This document shows positions 7,395-15,708 of a DNA stretch of 64,000 bases, piece after piece; the stretch's first letter is position 1, and the number at the start of each line of letters is the position of its first letter. The stretch is taken from contig CAXXMM010000014.1 of assembly GCA_963676385.2 (NCBI GenBank), forward strand, positions 186,001-250,000. The letters run 5' to 3'. A model generated the notes under the pieces. The model ran no database searches, was not told the origin of the DNA, and saw nothing but the letters and a program-made list of their open reading frames with translations. This DNA is from UBA1422 sp963676385 (lineage in GTDB: Bacteria > Bacillota > Clostridia > Peptostreptococcales > Anaerovoracaceae). The position numbers and the translations under genes are program-made.

Positions 7395-8699
7395 ATGATT
7401 GTTATATTAAGTAGGTTGCAGTTTGCATTTACTGTAGCCTTCCACTTCCTCTTTGTGCCGCTGACCATCGGACTTATTCTCTTAACCGCAATTTTTCAAA
7501 CGTTAGCAGTTGTAAAGAAGGATCAAATGTACCGCCGGATGGCTGATTTCTGGGGAGAACTCTTCGTTATCAACTTTGCAGTGGGCATTGTCACAGGACT
7601 GATTATGCCAATACAATTTGGCACCAACTGGTCCGAGTATTCAATCTTTATGGGAGATGTTTTTGGATCTCCATTGGCGTTAGAAGCCTTGTTGGCCTTT
7701 TTCCTGGAATCTACATTTGCCGGAATTTGGATTTTTAAGCGCCATAAACTTTCCGACAAGTTCCGAACGGTGGTTGTTTGGCTGATTACTCTGGGCACAA
7801 CAATTTCTGCCATTTGGATTATCACAGCCAACGGGTTCATGCAGCATCCGGTTGGGTATGAGGTTGCAGCGGATGGATCCAAGGTTCTGTTGACAAATTT
7901 TGCAGATGTGGTGCTTAACCCATATTCTCTCTTTATGTTGGCCCACACCTTATTGGCGGCATTTTTACTGGGTGCATTTTTTGTTGTTTGCGTCAGTGCG
8001 TTTCATTTTCTCAAAGATATGAAGAAACCGGATGCTGAAAAGACTACTTTTTTCAAGAAGTCGGTTATGGTGGCAGTGGTTGTGGGGCTTGTGGCCAGCA
8101 TTTTGCTTCCCATAGAAGGTAATGTATACGCCAAATATTTGGGACAAAATGATGTACAACCATTGAAGGGAGCCATCTTGAGAGATCAAGTGGATGCACA
8201 GGGACAATTAACGTCTGCTGATAAAACTCAACAATCGGATAGCGAAGCTGCTATTGATGCGAAGTCTCAGGCCACCTTGGAAGCGGCAAATGATAACCTT
8301 AGCGATTTGGATAGAATCCCGCCGGTGAAATTTGTTTATTATTCCTATGTGGCAATGCAAGCATTGGGCTTTTTCTTTATTGCATTCTTCCTTTTATTGT
8401 TGATTGCACCAAAATTATTGAGACAAAATCCAATCATTCAAAGAATTGCCATTTACGGTATGCCATTGCCCTATATGGCCATTACGTTAGGATGGATTGT
8501 GGCAGAAGTAGGCAGGCAACCTTGGATGGTATATAACTTGATGACGGTTGAGGACGGGATTTCTGACGTGGCAGTGGGTGCTGTTTGGTTCTCCTTATTT
8601 ACCTTAATTGCATTTTATGTTGTATTATTCTCGATGGATCTTTACCTGCTGATGAAGAAGGCAAGAAAAGGTCCAAGCCTAGAAGAAAGGGAGGTGTAG
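7395..8699 (+). CDS. cydA: Cytochrome bd oxidase subunit I
   Basis: 434 residues, nine predicted membrane helices and the short Q-loop typical of Gram-positive enzymes. Expected heme ligands are visible: the N-terminal SRLQFAFTVAFHFLFVPLT helix with the His that binds heme b, a second His in LAHTLLA, and the conserved GRQPW segment near the C-terminal end of the subunit. A polar extracellular insert (about residues 260-305) is rich in D/Q/S. It forms the quinol oxidase with CydB, reducing O2 to water at high affinity. In a fermentative anaerobe it probably scavenges oxygen. cydB begins three bases after the stop. No cydC/cydD assembly genes are in the window. Confidence 0.96.
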   Translation: MIVILSRLQFAFTVAFHFLFVPLTIGLILLTAIFQTLAVVKKDQMYRRMADFWGELFVINFAVGIVTGLIMPIQFGTNWSEYSIFMGDVFGSPLALEALLAFFLESTFAGIWIFKRHKLSDKFRTVVVWLITLGTTISAIWIITANGFMQHPVGYEVAADGSKVLLTNFADVVLNPYSLFMLAHTLLAAFLLGAFFVVCVSAFHFLKDMKKPDAEKTTFFKKSVMVAVVVGLVASILLPIEGNVYAKYLGQNDVQPLKGAILRDQVDAQGQLTSADKTQQSDSEAAIDAKSQATLEAANDNLSDLDRIPPVKFVYYSYVAMQALGFFFIAFFLLLLIAPKLLRQNPIIQRIAIYGMPLPYMAITLGWIVAEVGRQPWMVYNLMTVEDGISDVAVGAVWFSLFTLIAFYVVLFSMDLYLLMKKARKGPSLEEREV

Positions 8700-8702
8700 T
8701 CA

Positions 8703-9719
8703 ATGAGTCAGGATATATTAGCAATCATATGGTTTGCAATTTTGTTGACCGCCTGGAGTGTTTATTTGGCACTGGAATCCTTTGTATTAGGAAGCGGCAT
8801 GCTCCAACCTTTGGTGACCAAGGATAACGGGGCTCAACAGGCCATTTCAAGGCCTTCAGGGTTACATTGGGATGGCATTGAAGTATGGCTGATTACAGCT
8901 ATCGGTGGCACCTTTGCCGCCTTTCCGGCTGTATTTGCCAAGACCCTTGAAAGTTTGTATGTAGCGTTTTTTCTTCTGTTGATTCTTTTGATGATACGCG
9001 GTGTCACCATTGAATTGGCTTACAAGGACGAGAACCCAAAATGGCAGAAGATTATGAGCGGCGCTTGGAACCTTTCCAGCCTTTTAATTCCCTTGGTCTT
9101 TGGAGTGTATTTTTCAAATATATTTGGTGGACTCAAATTGGGTACCAACGGAAATGAAGGAAAGTTCATTGAAATCTTCAATTTAAATGCCATTGTTATG
9201 GGTGTATTGTTTGTGGCTGTATGTGTTATTACGGGATCCTCATGGATTGTCCTTAACGGTGGGAAAAACAAAGAGGTGTTCAAAGAAAAGGCATTTGGAT
9301 TTTCCTTTAAAGCATCCATTGTGGCGGCGTTGGCGGTGATTTATGAGATGATGGCCTTTAATACGGGAGAAGGGATTTTTGGAAAGAGTCAATTGTTTAA
9401 CGATGCACCAATCCTATGGGTGCTACCGGTACTTTTGGTAGTTGTGGCTTTAGCAAATATCTTGTTCACCCAAAAAAAAGCAGTTTGGCTGAGTATGATT
9501 TTTGGAATGTTAACATTACCCCTCATTGTGATTATCGGTTATCTGGCCAATTATCCCTATATGCTGCCATCTCAGATTGCTCCCCAGTATGGCATTAGCT
9601 TGTTCGATGCAGCCAGTAGCCAGTATACTTTGACGGTTATGTTTTACGCAGCCCTCATCTTTGTTCCCATTGTTTTGGTGTATCAAGGATGGAAGTTCTG
9701 GTATTTTGCTAAAAGATAA
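8703..9719 (+). CDS. cydB: Cytochrome bd oxidase subunit II
   Basis: 338 residues with eight to nine membrane helices, the normal length. Family signs include the N-terminal WFAILLTAWSVYLALESF helix with its acidic residue, the HWDGIEVWLITAIGGTFAAFP region (tryptophan and Glu conserved across CydB), and the C-terminal IFVPIVLVYQGWKFW. It is the structural partner of CydA. The ATG lies three bases beyond the cydA stop behind GGGAGG, so the two are translated as a unit. A strong terminator follows. Confidence 0.96.
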   Translation: MSQDILAIIWFAILLTAWSVYLALESFVLGSGMLQPLVTKDNGAQQAISRPSGLHWDGIEVWLITAIGGTFAAFPAVFAKTLESLYVAFFLLLILLMIRGVTIELAYKDENPKWQKIMSGAWNLSSLLIPLVFGVYFSNIFGGLKLGTNGNEGKFIEIFNLNAIVMGVLFVAVCVITGSSWIVLNGGKNKEVFKEKAFGFSFKASIVAALAVIYEMMAFNTGEGIFGKSQLFNDAPILWVLPVLLVVVALANILFTQKKAVWLSMIFGMLTLPLIVIIGYLANYPYMLPSQIAPQYGISLFDAASSQYTLTVMFYAALIFVPIVLVYQGWKFWYFAKR

Positions 9720-9750
9720 AATGCTGTGAACTTTTGATTCAATATCCCTA

Positions 9751-9783
9751 CAAAAGCAACGCCATTATGGCGTTGCTTTTGAT
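9751..9783 (+). terminator. Intrinsic terminator of cydAB
   Basis: AAAAGCAACGCC and GGCGTTGCTTTT arms around a four-base loop. Confidence 0.9.
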
Positions 9784-9841
9784 TTGAGTTAGGTGGAAGA
9801 GGAATAATTGGAAAAAGAATTCCAGATATTGTTCCCAGTGA

Positions 9842-9870
9842 TTGAAAAGAACAGTTAACTCGTGTAAAAT
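9842..9870 (+). promoter_or_regulatory. Sigma-A promoter of the first small membrane protein gene
   Basis: -35 TTGAAA (9842-9847), 17-base spacer, -10 TAAAAT (9865-9870). Confidence 0.65.
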
Positions 9871-9908
9871 AAAAAGACTAGAAACAAAATGGCCCGGGAG
9901 GTAATAGG

Positions 9909-10124
9909 ATGACTGATGAACAAAAGAAGCAGGTGGCACACTTTTATAAAATTGTATTTTTAGGGTTGGGTGCTGTGGCAGGTATATTGATTTTATTTAC
10001 GGCGATTTTAGTAGTGAAAAATAGAGAGATAAAACCACTTTTGGAAATGTTGTGGTATATCGTGCCTACAACGGTAGTCGCTGGGGTTGCGGCAATAAGG
10101 GGCATGAGTTATATCAATCAATAA
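9909..10124 (+). CDS. Small membrane protein, paralogue 1
   Basis: 71 residues, preceded by GGGAGG. A short polar head (MTDEQKKQVAHFYK) is followed by two predicted membrane helices (about residues 15-37 and 48-66) joined by a charged turn. I do not recognise a named family. The next gene encodes a clear relative (M-D-x-Q-x-KQV-x-HFY head, MLWY/MMWY-x-VP between the helices), so the pair arose by duplication. Each has its own promoter region and a terminator lies between them. Position next to cydAB hints at a membrane role, but there is no direct evidence. Confidence 0.75.
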   Translation: MTDEQKKQVAHFYKIVFLGLGAVAGILILFTAILVVKNREIKPLLEMLWYIVPTTVVAGVAAIRGMSYINQ

Positions 10125-10172
10125 ATGGCCTGTATGTGTAAGTCGACGGAAATCTTTCATGAACAAATTCTG

Positions 10173-10209
10173 GAGCCTTGACCCGTTTATGACGGTCAAG
10201 GCTTTTTTG
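10173..10209 (+). terminator. Intrinsic terminator after small membrane protein 1
   Basis: GCCTTGACC and GGTCAAGGC arms followed by six T residues. Confidence 0.9.
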
Positions 10210-10324
10210 CATCACATGGAACAATTGTTCCATTTCTTTCCTAAAAGCAATCAAGTAGAATATTGGAGTAATATGGTCAAGTAAAAGAGACGAACAAAAT
10301 TTACCGGAGAACCGGAGGATAGAA

Positions 10325-10594
10325 ATGAATGATAGGCAACAAAAACAAGTAACCCACTTTTATGAACTGGTTGTAAAAATTTTATGGGCATTGCTGGGGG
10401 TAGTGACGTTGTTCACTGGATTAAAAATTCTAAGGAACCATAATATGGATTCCTTTTTTTCTATGATGTGGTATGGTGTTCCAATTTTTGTTCTTGCAAT
10501 AATTTCTGGGATTCGCTGGATTGCCAGCAAGAGACAAGAGTCTATCAAATACAGACAGTCTTTGGATGTAAAGAAAAGGAGGTTGAGGGGGTAA
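10325..10594 (+). CDS. Small membrane protein, paralogue 2
   Basis: 89 residues, preceded by CGGAGG. The head MNDRQQKQVTHFYELV and the two predicted membrane helices match paralogue 1 in order and spacing. This copy has an extra basic C-terminal tail of about 25 residues (SKRQESIKYRQSLDVKKRRLRG) that should stay in the cytoplasm. The family is not recognised. Keeping both copies with separate promoters suggests different expression rather than one redundant product. Confidence 0.72.
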   Translation: MNDRQQKQVTHFYELVVKILWALLGVVTLFTGLKILRNHNMDSFFSMMWYGVPIFVLAIISGIRWIASKRQESIKYRQSLDVKKRRLRG

Positions 10595-10644
10595 TCTCAC
10601 AAAAGAGGCGCCAAGACCCTTTTTGATATAGAATTGGAAAGCCT

Positions 10645-10672
10645 TTGATATTGACGTAAAATATGATAGAAT
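10645..10672 (+). promoter_or_regulatory. Probable promoter of the ADP-ribosylglycohydrolase gene
   Basis: -35 TTGATA (10645-10650), 16-base spacer, -10 TAGAAT (10667-10672). The leader of about 150 bases shows no structure I recognise. Confidence 0.5.
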
Positions 10673-10831
10673 GCATATGAAGTAGTGAGCGATTCATTTA
10701 AGCATGGGCGTTGTGCCTTAGAGGTGACAAATGGGAGATATGAATTGGATTCATGATGATATGGAATAGATTATTAGCTGGGTGCTTGTTTTTTGCGGCA
10801 CTCTTTTTTATCTGAATAAAGGAGGAGAATC

Positions 10832-11635
10832 ATGCTAGGCGCTATTGTGGGTGATATTGTTGGGTCTCGATTTGAATTTGATAACATAAAAACAAAGGAG
10901 TTTGTTTTATTCAAAAGGGAATGCTTCGTTACAGATGACAGCATTATGACTTTGGCCATAGGCAAGGCAATTATGGAATGTAAGGGGAATTACTTAGATT
11001 TGGGTTCAAAGGCCGTACAGTATATGCAACTTGTTGGAAGGCCTTACTTAAACTGTGGATATGGCGGAAATTTTTATCAATGGCTGTATTCGGAAAATCC
11101 CAAACCTTATATGAGCTTTGGCAATGGTGCGGCGATGCGCATCAGTGCATGTGGCCTGATTGCCACATCATTAGAGGATGTAAAGATGCTTTCGGCAAAG
11201 GTGACAGAAGTCAGTCACAATCATCCGGAGGGGATGAAAGGAGCTGAAGCTACGGCAGTATGTATCTTTATGGCAAAGCAGGGAAAAACCAAGAAGGACA
11301 TTCGAGATTACGTGGCCGAACATTACTATCCTATGGATTTCACGCTGGACGAGATCCGAGATGAGTACTATTTTAATGAAACTTGTCAAAATACTGTTCC
11401 CCAGGCGATTATGGCTTTTTTAGAGTCAACAGACTTTGAAGATGGGATTCGAAACGCAGTATCCATTGGGGGAGACAGTGACACGCTGGCTGCCATTACC
11501 GGATCCATCTTGGAAGCGTATTATGGCATTCCAGAGACGATTAAGGAAAAGGCGGTGACTTATCTGGATGATCGGCTACGAAGTGTTTACGATGAATGGG
11601 TTGCATTTATTGTAGAGAAAAACTCGAAAGAATAA
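10832..11635 (+). CDS. ADP-ribosylglycohydrolase family protein
   Basis: 267 residues, preceded by GGAGGAG. The N-terminal GAIVGDIVGSRFEF, the TDDSIMTLAIG motif (metal-binding Thr-Asp-Asp) and the C-terminal GGDSDTLAAITGSI (second metal-binding Asp pair) are the hallmarks of the DraG/ARH fold with two Mg2+ ions. Such enzymes remove ADP-ribose from proteins or small molecules. No ADP-ribosyltransferase or dinitrogenase reductase is nearby, so the target is unknown. The HAD hydrolase gene starts 20 bases later, pointing to a two-gene unit. Confidence 0.92.
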   Translation: MLGAIVGDIVGSRFEFDNIKTKEFVLFKRECFVTDDSIMTLAIGKAIMECKGNYLDLGSKAVQYMQLVGRPYLNCGYGGNFYQWLYSENPKPYMSFGNGAAMRISACGLIATSLEDVKMLSAKVTEVSHNHPEGMKGAEATAVCIFMAKQGKTKKDIRDYVAEHYYPMDFTLDEIRDEYYFNETCQNTVPQAIMAFLESTDFEDGIRNAVSIGGDSDTLAAITGSILEAYYGIPETIKEKAVTYLDDRLRSVYDEWVAFIVEKNSKE

Positions 11636-11655
11636 AAAGGGAAACCGGAGGGAAA

Positions 11656-12498
11656 ATGGATTCACTACCTACCATCGCATTGATGTATGACTTTGATAAG
11701 ACATTGTGTACAAAGGATATGCAGGAATATAGCTTTATCCCAAAAGTAAATATGAAAGCCGATGAATTTTGGTTTGAGGCAAGTCACTTGGCGAAATCCA
11801 AAAAGATGGATGGGGTGTTGGCGTATATGTATTTGATGATTCAAACCGCCAATGCGGCGAAACAACGAATTTTGCGTCAGGATTTTGTTGATTTGGGAAA
11901 GGATTTGGAATTTTTCTCTGGGGTGGAAGAATGGTTTTTTCGCATGAAGGAATTTGGCGTTCAAAAAGGTGTCAACATTGAGCACTACATTATTTCTTCC
12001 GGACTGAAAGAAATCATAGAGGGTTCCAAAATATTTAGACACTTCAGGGAAGTCTTTGCCTGTGAATTTCTGTATGACGTGAACGGGGTGGCAAGTTGGC
12101 CCAAAAATGCAGTGAATTACACCACAAAAACCCAGTTCTTGTTTCGAATTAACAAAGGAGTGTTGGACATTTCGGAGGATAAAGAACTGAATAAATATAC
12201 ACCGGAAGAAGAGCGTCCCATTCCCTTCAGAAATATGATTTATATTGGAGATGGGTTGACGGATGTACCTTGTATGAAATTAGTAAAAAACAACGGGGGA
12301 TATTCTATTGCGGTCTATCAGCAGGGGGGAAAAGAAAAAGTCAACGAACTGCTCAAAGATCATCGAGTGGATTTTCTTGCCGACGCAGATTATTCGGCAG
12401 GCAGCCAGTTGGATGATATCGTGAAAGATGTCATCGTAAAGATGGCCATTGAAGACAAGTTGCATCAAAAGAATAAAGGGCAAATGGCAGAAGTTTAG
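11656..12498 (+). CDS. HAD-superfamily phosphatase
   Basis: 280 residues from the ATG at 11656, which follows GGAGGG. The longer frame from 11596 overlaps the previous gene and adds no conserved sequence. Motif I is LMYDFDKTLC (nucleophile Asp in DFDKT), motif II a Ser in IISSGLKE, and motif IV YIGDGLTDVPCM. A cap domain sits between motifs I and II, which places it among soluble small-molecule phosphatases of the SerB-like group. The substrate is unknown. Being paired with the ADP-ribosylglycohydrolase makes phosphorylated ribose or nucleotide substrates thinkable, but this is only a neighbour inference. Confidence 0.85.
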   Translation: MDSLPTIALMYDFDKTLCTKDMQEYSFIPKVNMKADEFWFEASHLAKSKKMDGVLAYMYLMIQTANAAKQRILRQDFVDLGKDLEFFSGVEEWFFRMKEFGVQKGVNIEHYIISSGLKEIIEGSKIFRHFREVFACEFLYDVNGVASWPKNAVNYTTKTQFLFRINKGVLDISEDKELNKYTPEEERPIPFRNMIYIGDGLTDVPCMKLVKNNGGYSIAVYQQGGKEKVNELLKDHRVDFLADADYSAGSQLDDIVKDVIVKMAIEDKLHQKNKGQMAEV

Positions 12499-12540
12499 CG
12501 TCAATGTCATACATTTAGAACAAAATCATCCTACCACAAG

Positions 12541-12585
12541 AACTGGATACGGAATATAATTTAGCCGTAAAACCAGTTTTTTTGT
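12541..12585 (+). terminator. Probable intrinsic terminator after the HAD gene
   Basis: AACTGG...CCAGTT outer stem with an inner ACGG/CCGT pairing, followed by a run of T residues. Confidence 0.7.
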
Positions 12586-12608
12586 TTGGATAGAAAAGGA
12601 GGAACCTT

Positions 12609-13964
12609 ATGACAGATTTGAATCAGGAAACAAAACTGAAGCGAACGCTGAATTTGCCCATGCTGATTATGTTTGGATTGGCTTACCTAGCTCCAACGGT
12701 GGTGTTTAATTATTACGGAATTTTTACGGCAGATACGAAGGGAATGTATACTCTTGCCATTTGTATCACCACAATCATAATGCTATTTACAGCCCTTAGT
12801 TATGTGCAAATGGTGAAAGCATACCCAATTGCAGGTTCGGCATACACCTATGTAAACAAATCCGTGCAACCTCACTTGGGATTTATTACTGGATGGGTTA
12901 TGCTGTTGGATTACATGCTGATACCCATGATTTGTTATTTGCTGCTGGGGATTTATATCAATGAATTCTTCCCGGCGCTGCCAGTGTGGCTTATTGTAAT
13001 GGTTGTTGGCATTTTAGGTGCCGGAATCAATATTATTGGAATGAAAACTGCCAGCATTATCGATTCTATTATTATTATTGCCCAAGTTGGATTTACTTTG
13101 CTTGTGATTGTTGTTATTGCAAAATATGTAGTTGGTGGGGGAGGGACAGGAGACTTAACTGTGCCTGAAGCCATTTATAATCCGGCGACTTTTGACATTT
13201 CAAAAGTGTTTGGTGCAGCCGCAGTATTATGTGTCTCCTTTGTTGGGTTTGATGCTGTCACAACATTAGTGGAAGAGACGAAGAACCCTGAGAAAACAAT
13301 GAAACCTGCGGTGTTGGGGGTAGTCATTGGTGCCGGTGTGTTATTTATGATAGTATCATATTTTATGCAATTGGCTTGGCCCATGGCGTACAGCGAAATT
13401 GAAGACCCATCTGTTGGTGTTTTTGAACTGTTCCCCTACATAGGAGAAGATTGGATGGGAAATACTTTTTTCATTGTGGATAACTTTGCCACCTTTGTTT
13501 GTGCCATGTCAGCCTTGGCTGCGGTTTCCAGAATTCTTTACAGCATGGGGCGTGATAATATTCTACCAAAGAAAGTTTTTGGAAAGTTGTCACCCAAATT
13601 TCAAACTCCGGCGCTTAACATAATCTTAACCACCCTAGTCGCCATGACGGCGTTGTTCTATCAGGACAATCTGCTGGGTGCGGCTTCTCTCGTATCCTTT
13701 GGTGCAATTACCGGCTTTATTATGGTTAATATTTCGGTAATCTCCCACTACTTTATTCGTAATAAACTTCGCAAAGGAAAAGATTTTTTCCGATACTTAA
13801 TATTGCCATTAGTTGGGGCTTGCACGTTGGTGGTTGTCTTTGTCTTCATAGATACCACGGCTAAAATACTAGGGCTAGCATGGTTGGCTGTGGGACTAAT
13901 CTACCTGACATTTAAGACAAAGGGGTTTAAGGAATTGCCCCCGGAAATGAAACTAGATGAATAG
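12609..13964 (+). CDS. APC-family amino acid/amine permease
   Basis: 451 residues with about twelve predicted membrane helices; ATG behind AAAGGAGG. The N-terminal LPMLIMFGLAYLAPTVVF and the AYPIAGSAYTYV motif of helix 3 mark the APC superfamily. The GFDAVTTLVEETKNPEKTMKPA motif around residue 215 is the helix 6-7 signature of PuuP/YveA-like amine and amino-acid importers. The amidohydrolase gene begins 36 bases later, so the two probably share a transcript and the permease imports the amidohydrolase substrate or an amine. The substrate cannot be read from the sequence. Confidence 0.88.
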   Translation: MTDLNQETKLKRTLNLPMLIMFGLAYLAPTVVFNYYGIFTADTKGMYTLAICITTIIMLFTALSYVQMVKAYPIAGSAYTYVNKSVQPHLGFITGWVMLLDYMLIPMICYLLLGIYINEFFPALPVWLIVMVVGILGAGINIIGMKTASIIDSIIIIAQVGFTLLVIVVIAKYVVGGGGTGDLTVPEAIYNPATFDISKVFGAAAVLCVSFVGFDAVTTLVEETKNPEKTMKPAVLGVVIGAGVLFMIVSYFMQLAWPMAYSEIEDPSVGVFELFPYIGEDWMGNTFFIVDNFATFVCAMSALAAVSRILYSMGRDNILPKKVFGKLSPKFQTPALNIILTTLVAMTALFYQDNLLGAASLVSFGAITGFIMVNISVISHYFIRNKLRKGKDFFRYLILPLVGACTLVVVFVFIDTTAKILGLAWLAVGLIYLTFKTKGFKELPPEMKLDE

Positions 13965-13999
13965 TAAGTTAGGGGAGAATACCCTAAAAGGAGACTGTC

Positions 14000-15673
14000 A
14001 TGATAACAACAATTAAAAACGCAAAAATTTATACTTGTAATGAGGATCGACCTTGGGCTGAATCCATCACTTTTCAAGATGATAAAATCATGTATGTGGG
14101 ACCCGACGAAGGGGCGCCACTCAGTGATAAGGTATTGGATGCTGATGGGAAAACTATTCTTCCAGGATTTGTAGATAGTCATACTCATCCCGGTATGATT
14201 TGCCAAAGCTCATGGCATATTACATTACCATGGACGGATGATGTAAATGAGATTTTGGATTTTGTTCGCCAATATGCCATGGAACATCCAAAAGAAGAAG
14301 TGCCATTTTTGTATTTCGAATATTATCCAACAACTTTGTTTGATGAAAAAGGTCCTACCAAGGAATTGCTTGACACAGCGGTTTCTGATCGTCCTTGCCT
14401 TTGCCAAGATTTTGGAGAGCATCTCCATTGGGTCAACTCTAAAATGTTGGAGGAAATGGAGGTTACGAAAGATACTCCAGATCCGGTTCCCGGGCTGGAA
14501 ATGTTTGTGCGAGATGAAAAAGGGGAACCAACCGGTTGGGTTAAGGAATTTGCATGGATTCATTTTGCAGAAAAACTTTTTGAAAACATTCAGTGGGAAG
14601 CCCCATTGACCATGACACCGGAGCTAATGGAGGAATTTTTTGTGTTTACCAAAGAACATGGGATTACAGGGTTAGGCGAGGGAATTCTGGAAGGTGAAGC
14701 CCAGTTGTCCGCCATGGCGGAGTTGGATGGACAAGACAAACTAAATTTGTATTATGATGGTGCCGTACGATTCTGGTCTTTCGATGACCTGCCAGAAAAA
14801 ATTAATGAACTTAAAACACTTCGCGCCAAGTACCAAAGCAAACATATTAAATTAGATATGATGAAATTGTTCTTGGATGGAACCAACGAATCCGGAAATA
14901 GTGCTGTGATAGAACCATTGATCAACGATCCTACTGGAACGGATTATGGTGAGATTAAAATGGACACCGAAGAACTGACCAAGTGCTATGTGCTTTGCAA
15001 TGAAGAAGGATTGGATTTGCAAATTCATATGGTAGGGGATCGAGCATTTCGAGTGGGGTGTGATGCAGTTGAAGCTGCGCAAAAGGAAGCAAAGAAAAAT
15101 GGAACCCCTTGGAACATCCAACCCATCTTTGCCCATTGTGAGCTGGTGGACCCGGCCGATTTGTATCGCCCTGCTGAATTAGGAATCACCATTAATTGGA
15201 CCTGCCATTGGGCAGGTGGTTATTTTGGTACTCAGGCCATATCACTGCTGGGACTGGAGCGTTGGCATCGTATGTATCGAATCAAAGAATTTGTTGACAG
15301 CGGTGCATTAGTTGCATTTTCCAGCGACTGCACTACTTTTTATGAATTGCGTCGCCGTGCAGATCCGTTAATGGGTATCCAGATTTCTCATACCAGAATA
15401 GATCCGGAATATCCTTTGGACCCTAATCTTTGCCCTGGTAGTGTTAGGACCCCTGCAGATCAAAAACTTTCCCTAGAAATATTGATGAAGGGATACACGT
15501 TAAACGCGGCCAAGCAAATGCATTGGGATAATCTGATGGGATCTTTGGAAGAAGGGAAATTGGCCAATATGGTGGTTCTGTCCCAAAATCCATTTGAAGC
15601 GAAGCCGTTGGAAATTAAAGACATCAAAGCGGATGCAGTAATCTTTGACGGGAAAGTGCTTTTCGGCATATAA
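14000..15673 (+). CDS. Amidohydrolase (YtcJ-like, metal-dependent)
   Basis: 557 residues, ATG behind AAAGGAG. It is a member of the YtcJ-type amidohydrolases (N-substituted formamide deformylase group). Visible metal-site motifs are GFVDSHTHPG (His61, His63), QIHMVGDRAFR, and FAHCELVDPADL, with VAFSSDCTTF supplying the late Asp. The family cleaves C-N bonds of amides. It is cytoplasmic, with no signal peptide. A paralogue sits in the agmatine operon at 49187-50710, also next to a transporter. Pairing with an amine-type permease and an AraC regulator suggests use of an external amide or N-acylated amine; the exact substrate is unknown. Confidence 0.85.
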   Translation: MITTIKNAKIYTCNEDRPWAESITFQDDKIMYVGPDEGAPLSDKVLDADGKTILPGFVDSHTHPGMICQSSWHITLPWTDDVNEILDFVRQYAMEHPKEEVPFLYFEYYPTTLFDEKGPTKELLDTAVSDRPCLCQDFGEHLHWVNSKMLEEMEVTKDTPDPVPGLEMFVRDEKGEPTGWVKEFAWIHFAEKLFENIQWEAPLTMTPELMEEFFVFTKEHGITGLGEGILEGEAQLSAMAELDGQDKLNLYYDGAVRFWSFDDLPEKINELKTLRAKYQSKHIKLDMMKLFLDGTNESGNSAVIEPLINDPTGTDYGEIKMDTEELTKCYVLCNEEGLDLQIHMVGDRAFRVGCDAVEAAQKEAKKNGTPWNIQPIFAHCELVDPADLYRPAELGITINWTCHWAGGYFGTQAISLLGLERWHRMYRIKEFVDSGALVAFSSDCTTFYELRRRADPLMGIQISHTRIDPEYPLDPNLCPGSVRTPADQKLSLEILMKGYTLNAAKQMHWDNLMGSLEEGKLANMVVLSQNPFEAKPLEIKDIKADAVIFDGKVLFGI

Positions 15674-15708
15674 TGGAGGCGAAGCAGACGAAAGGAGTTT
15701 GCCTTCCC

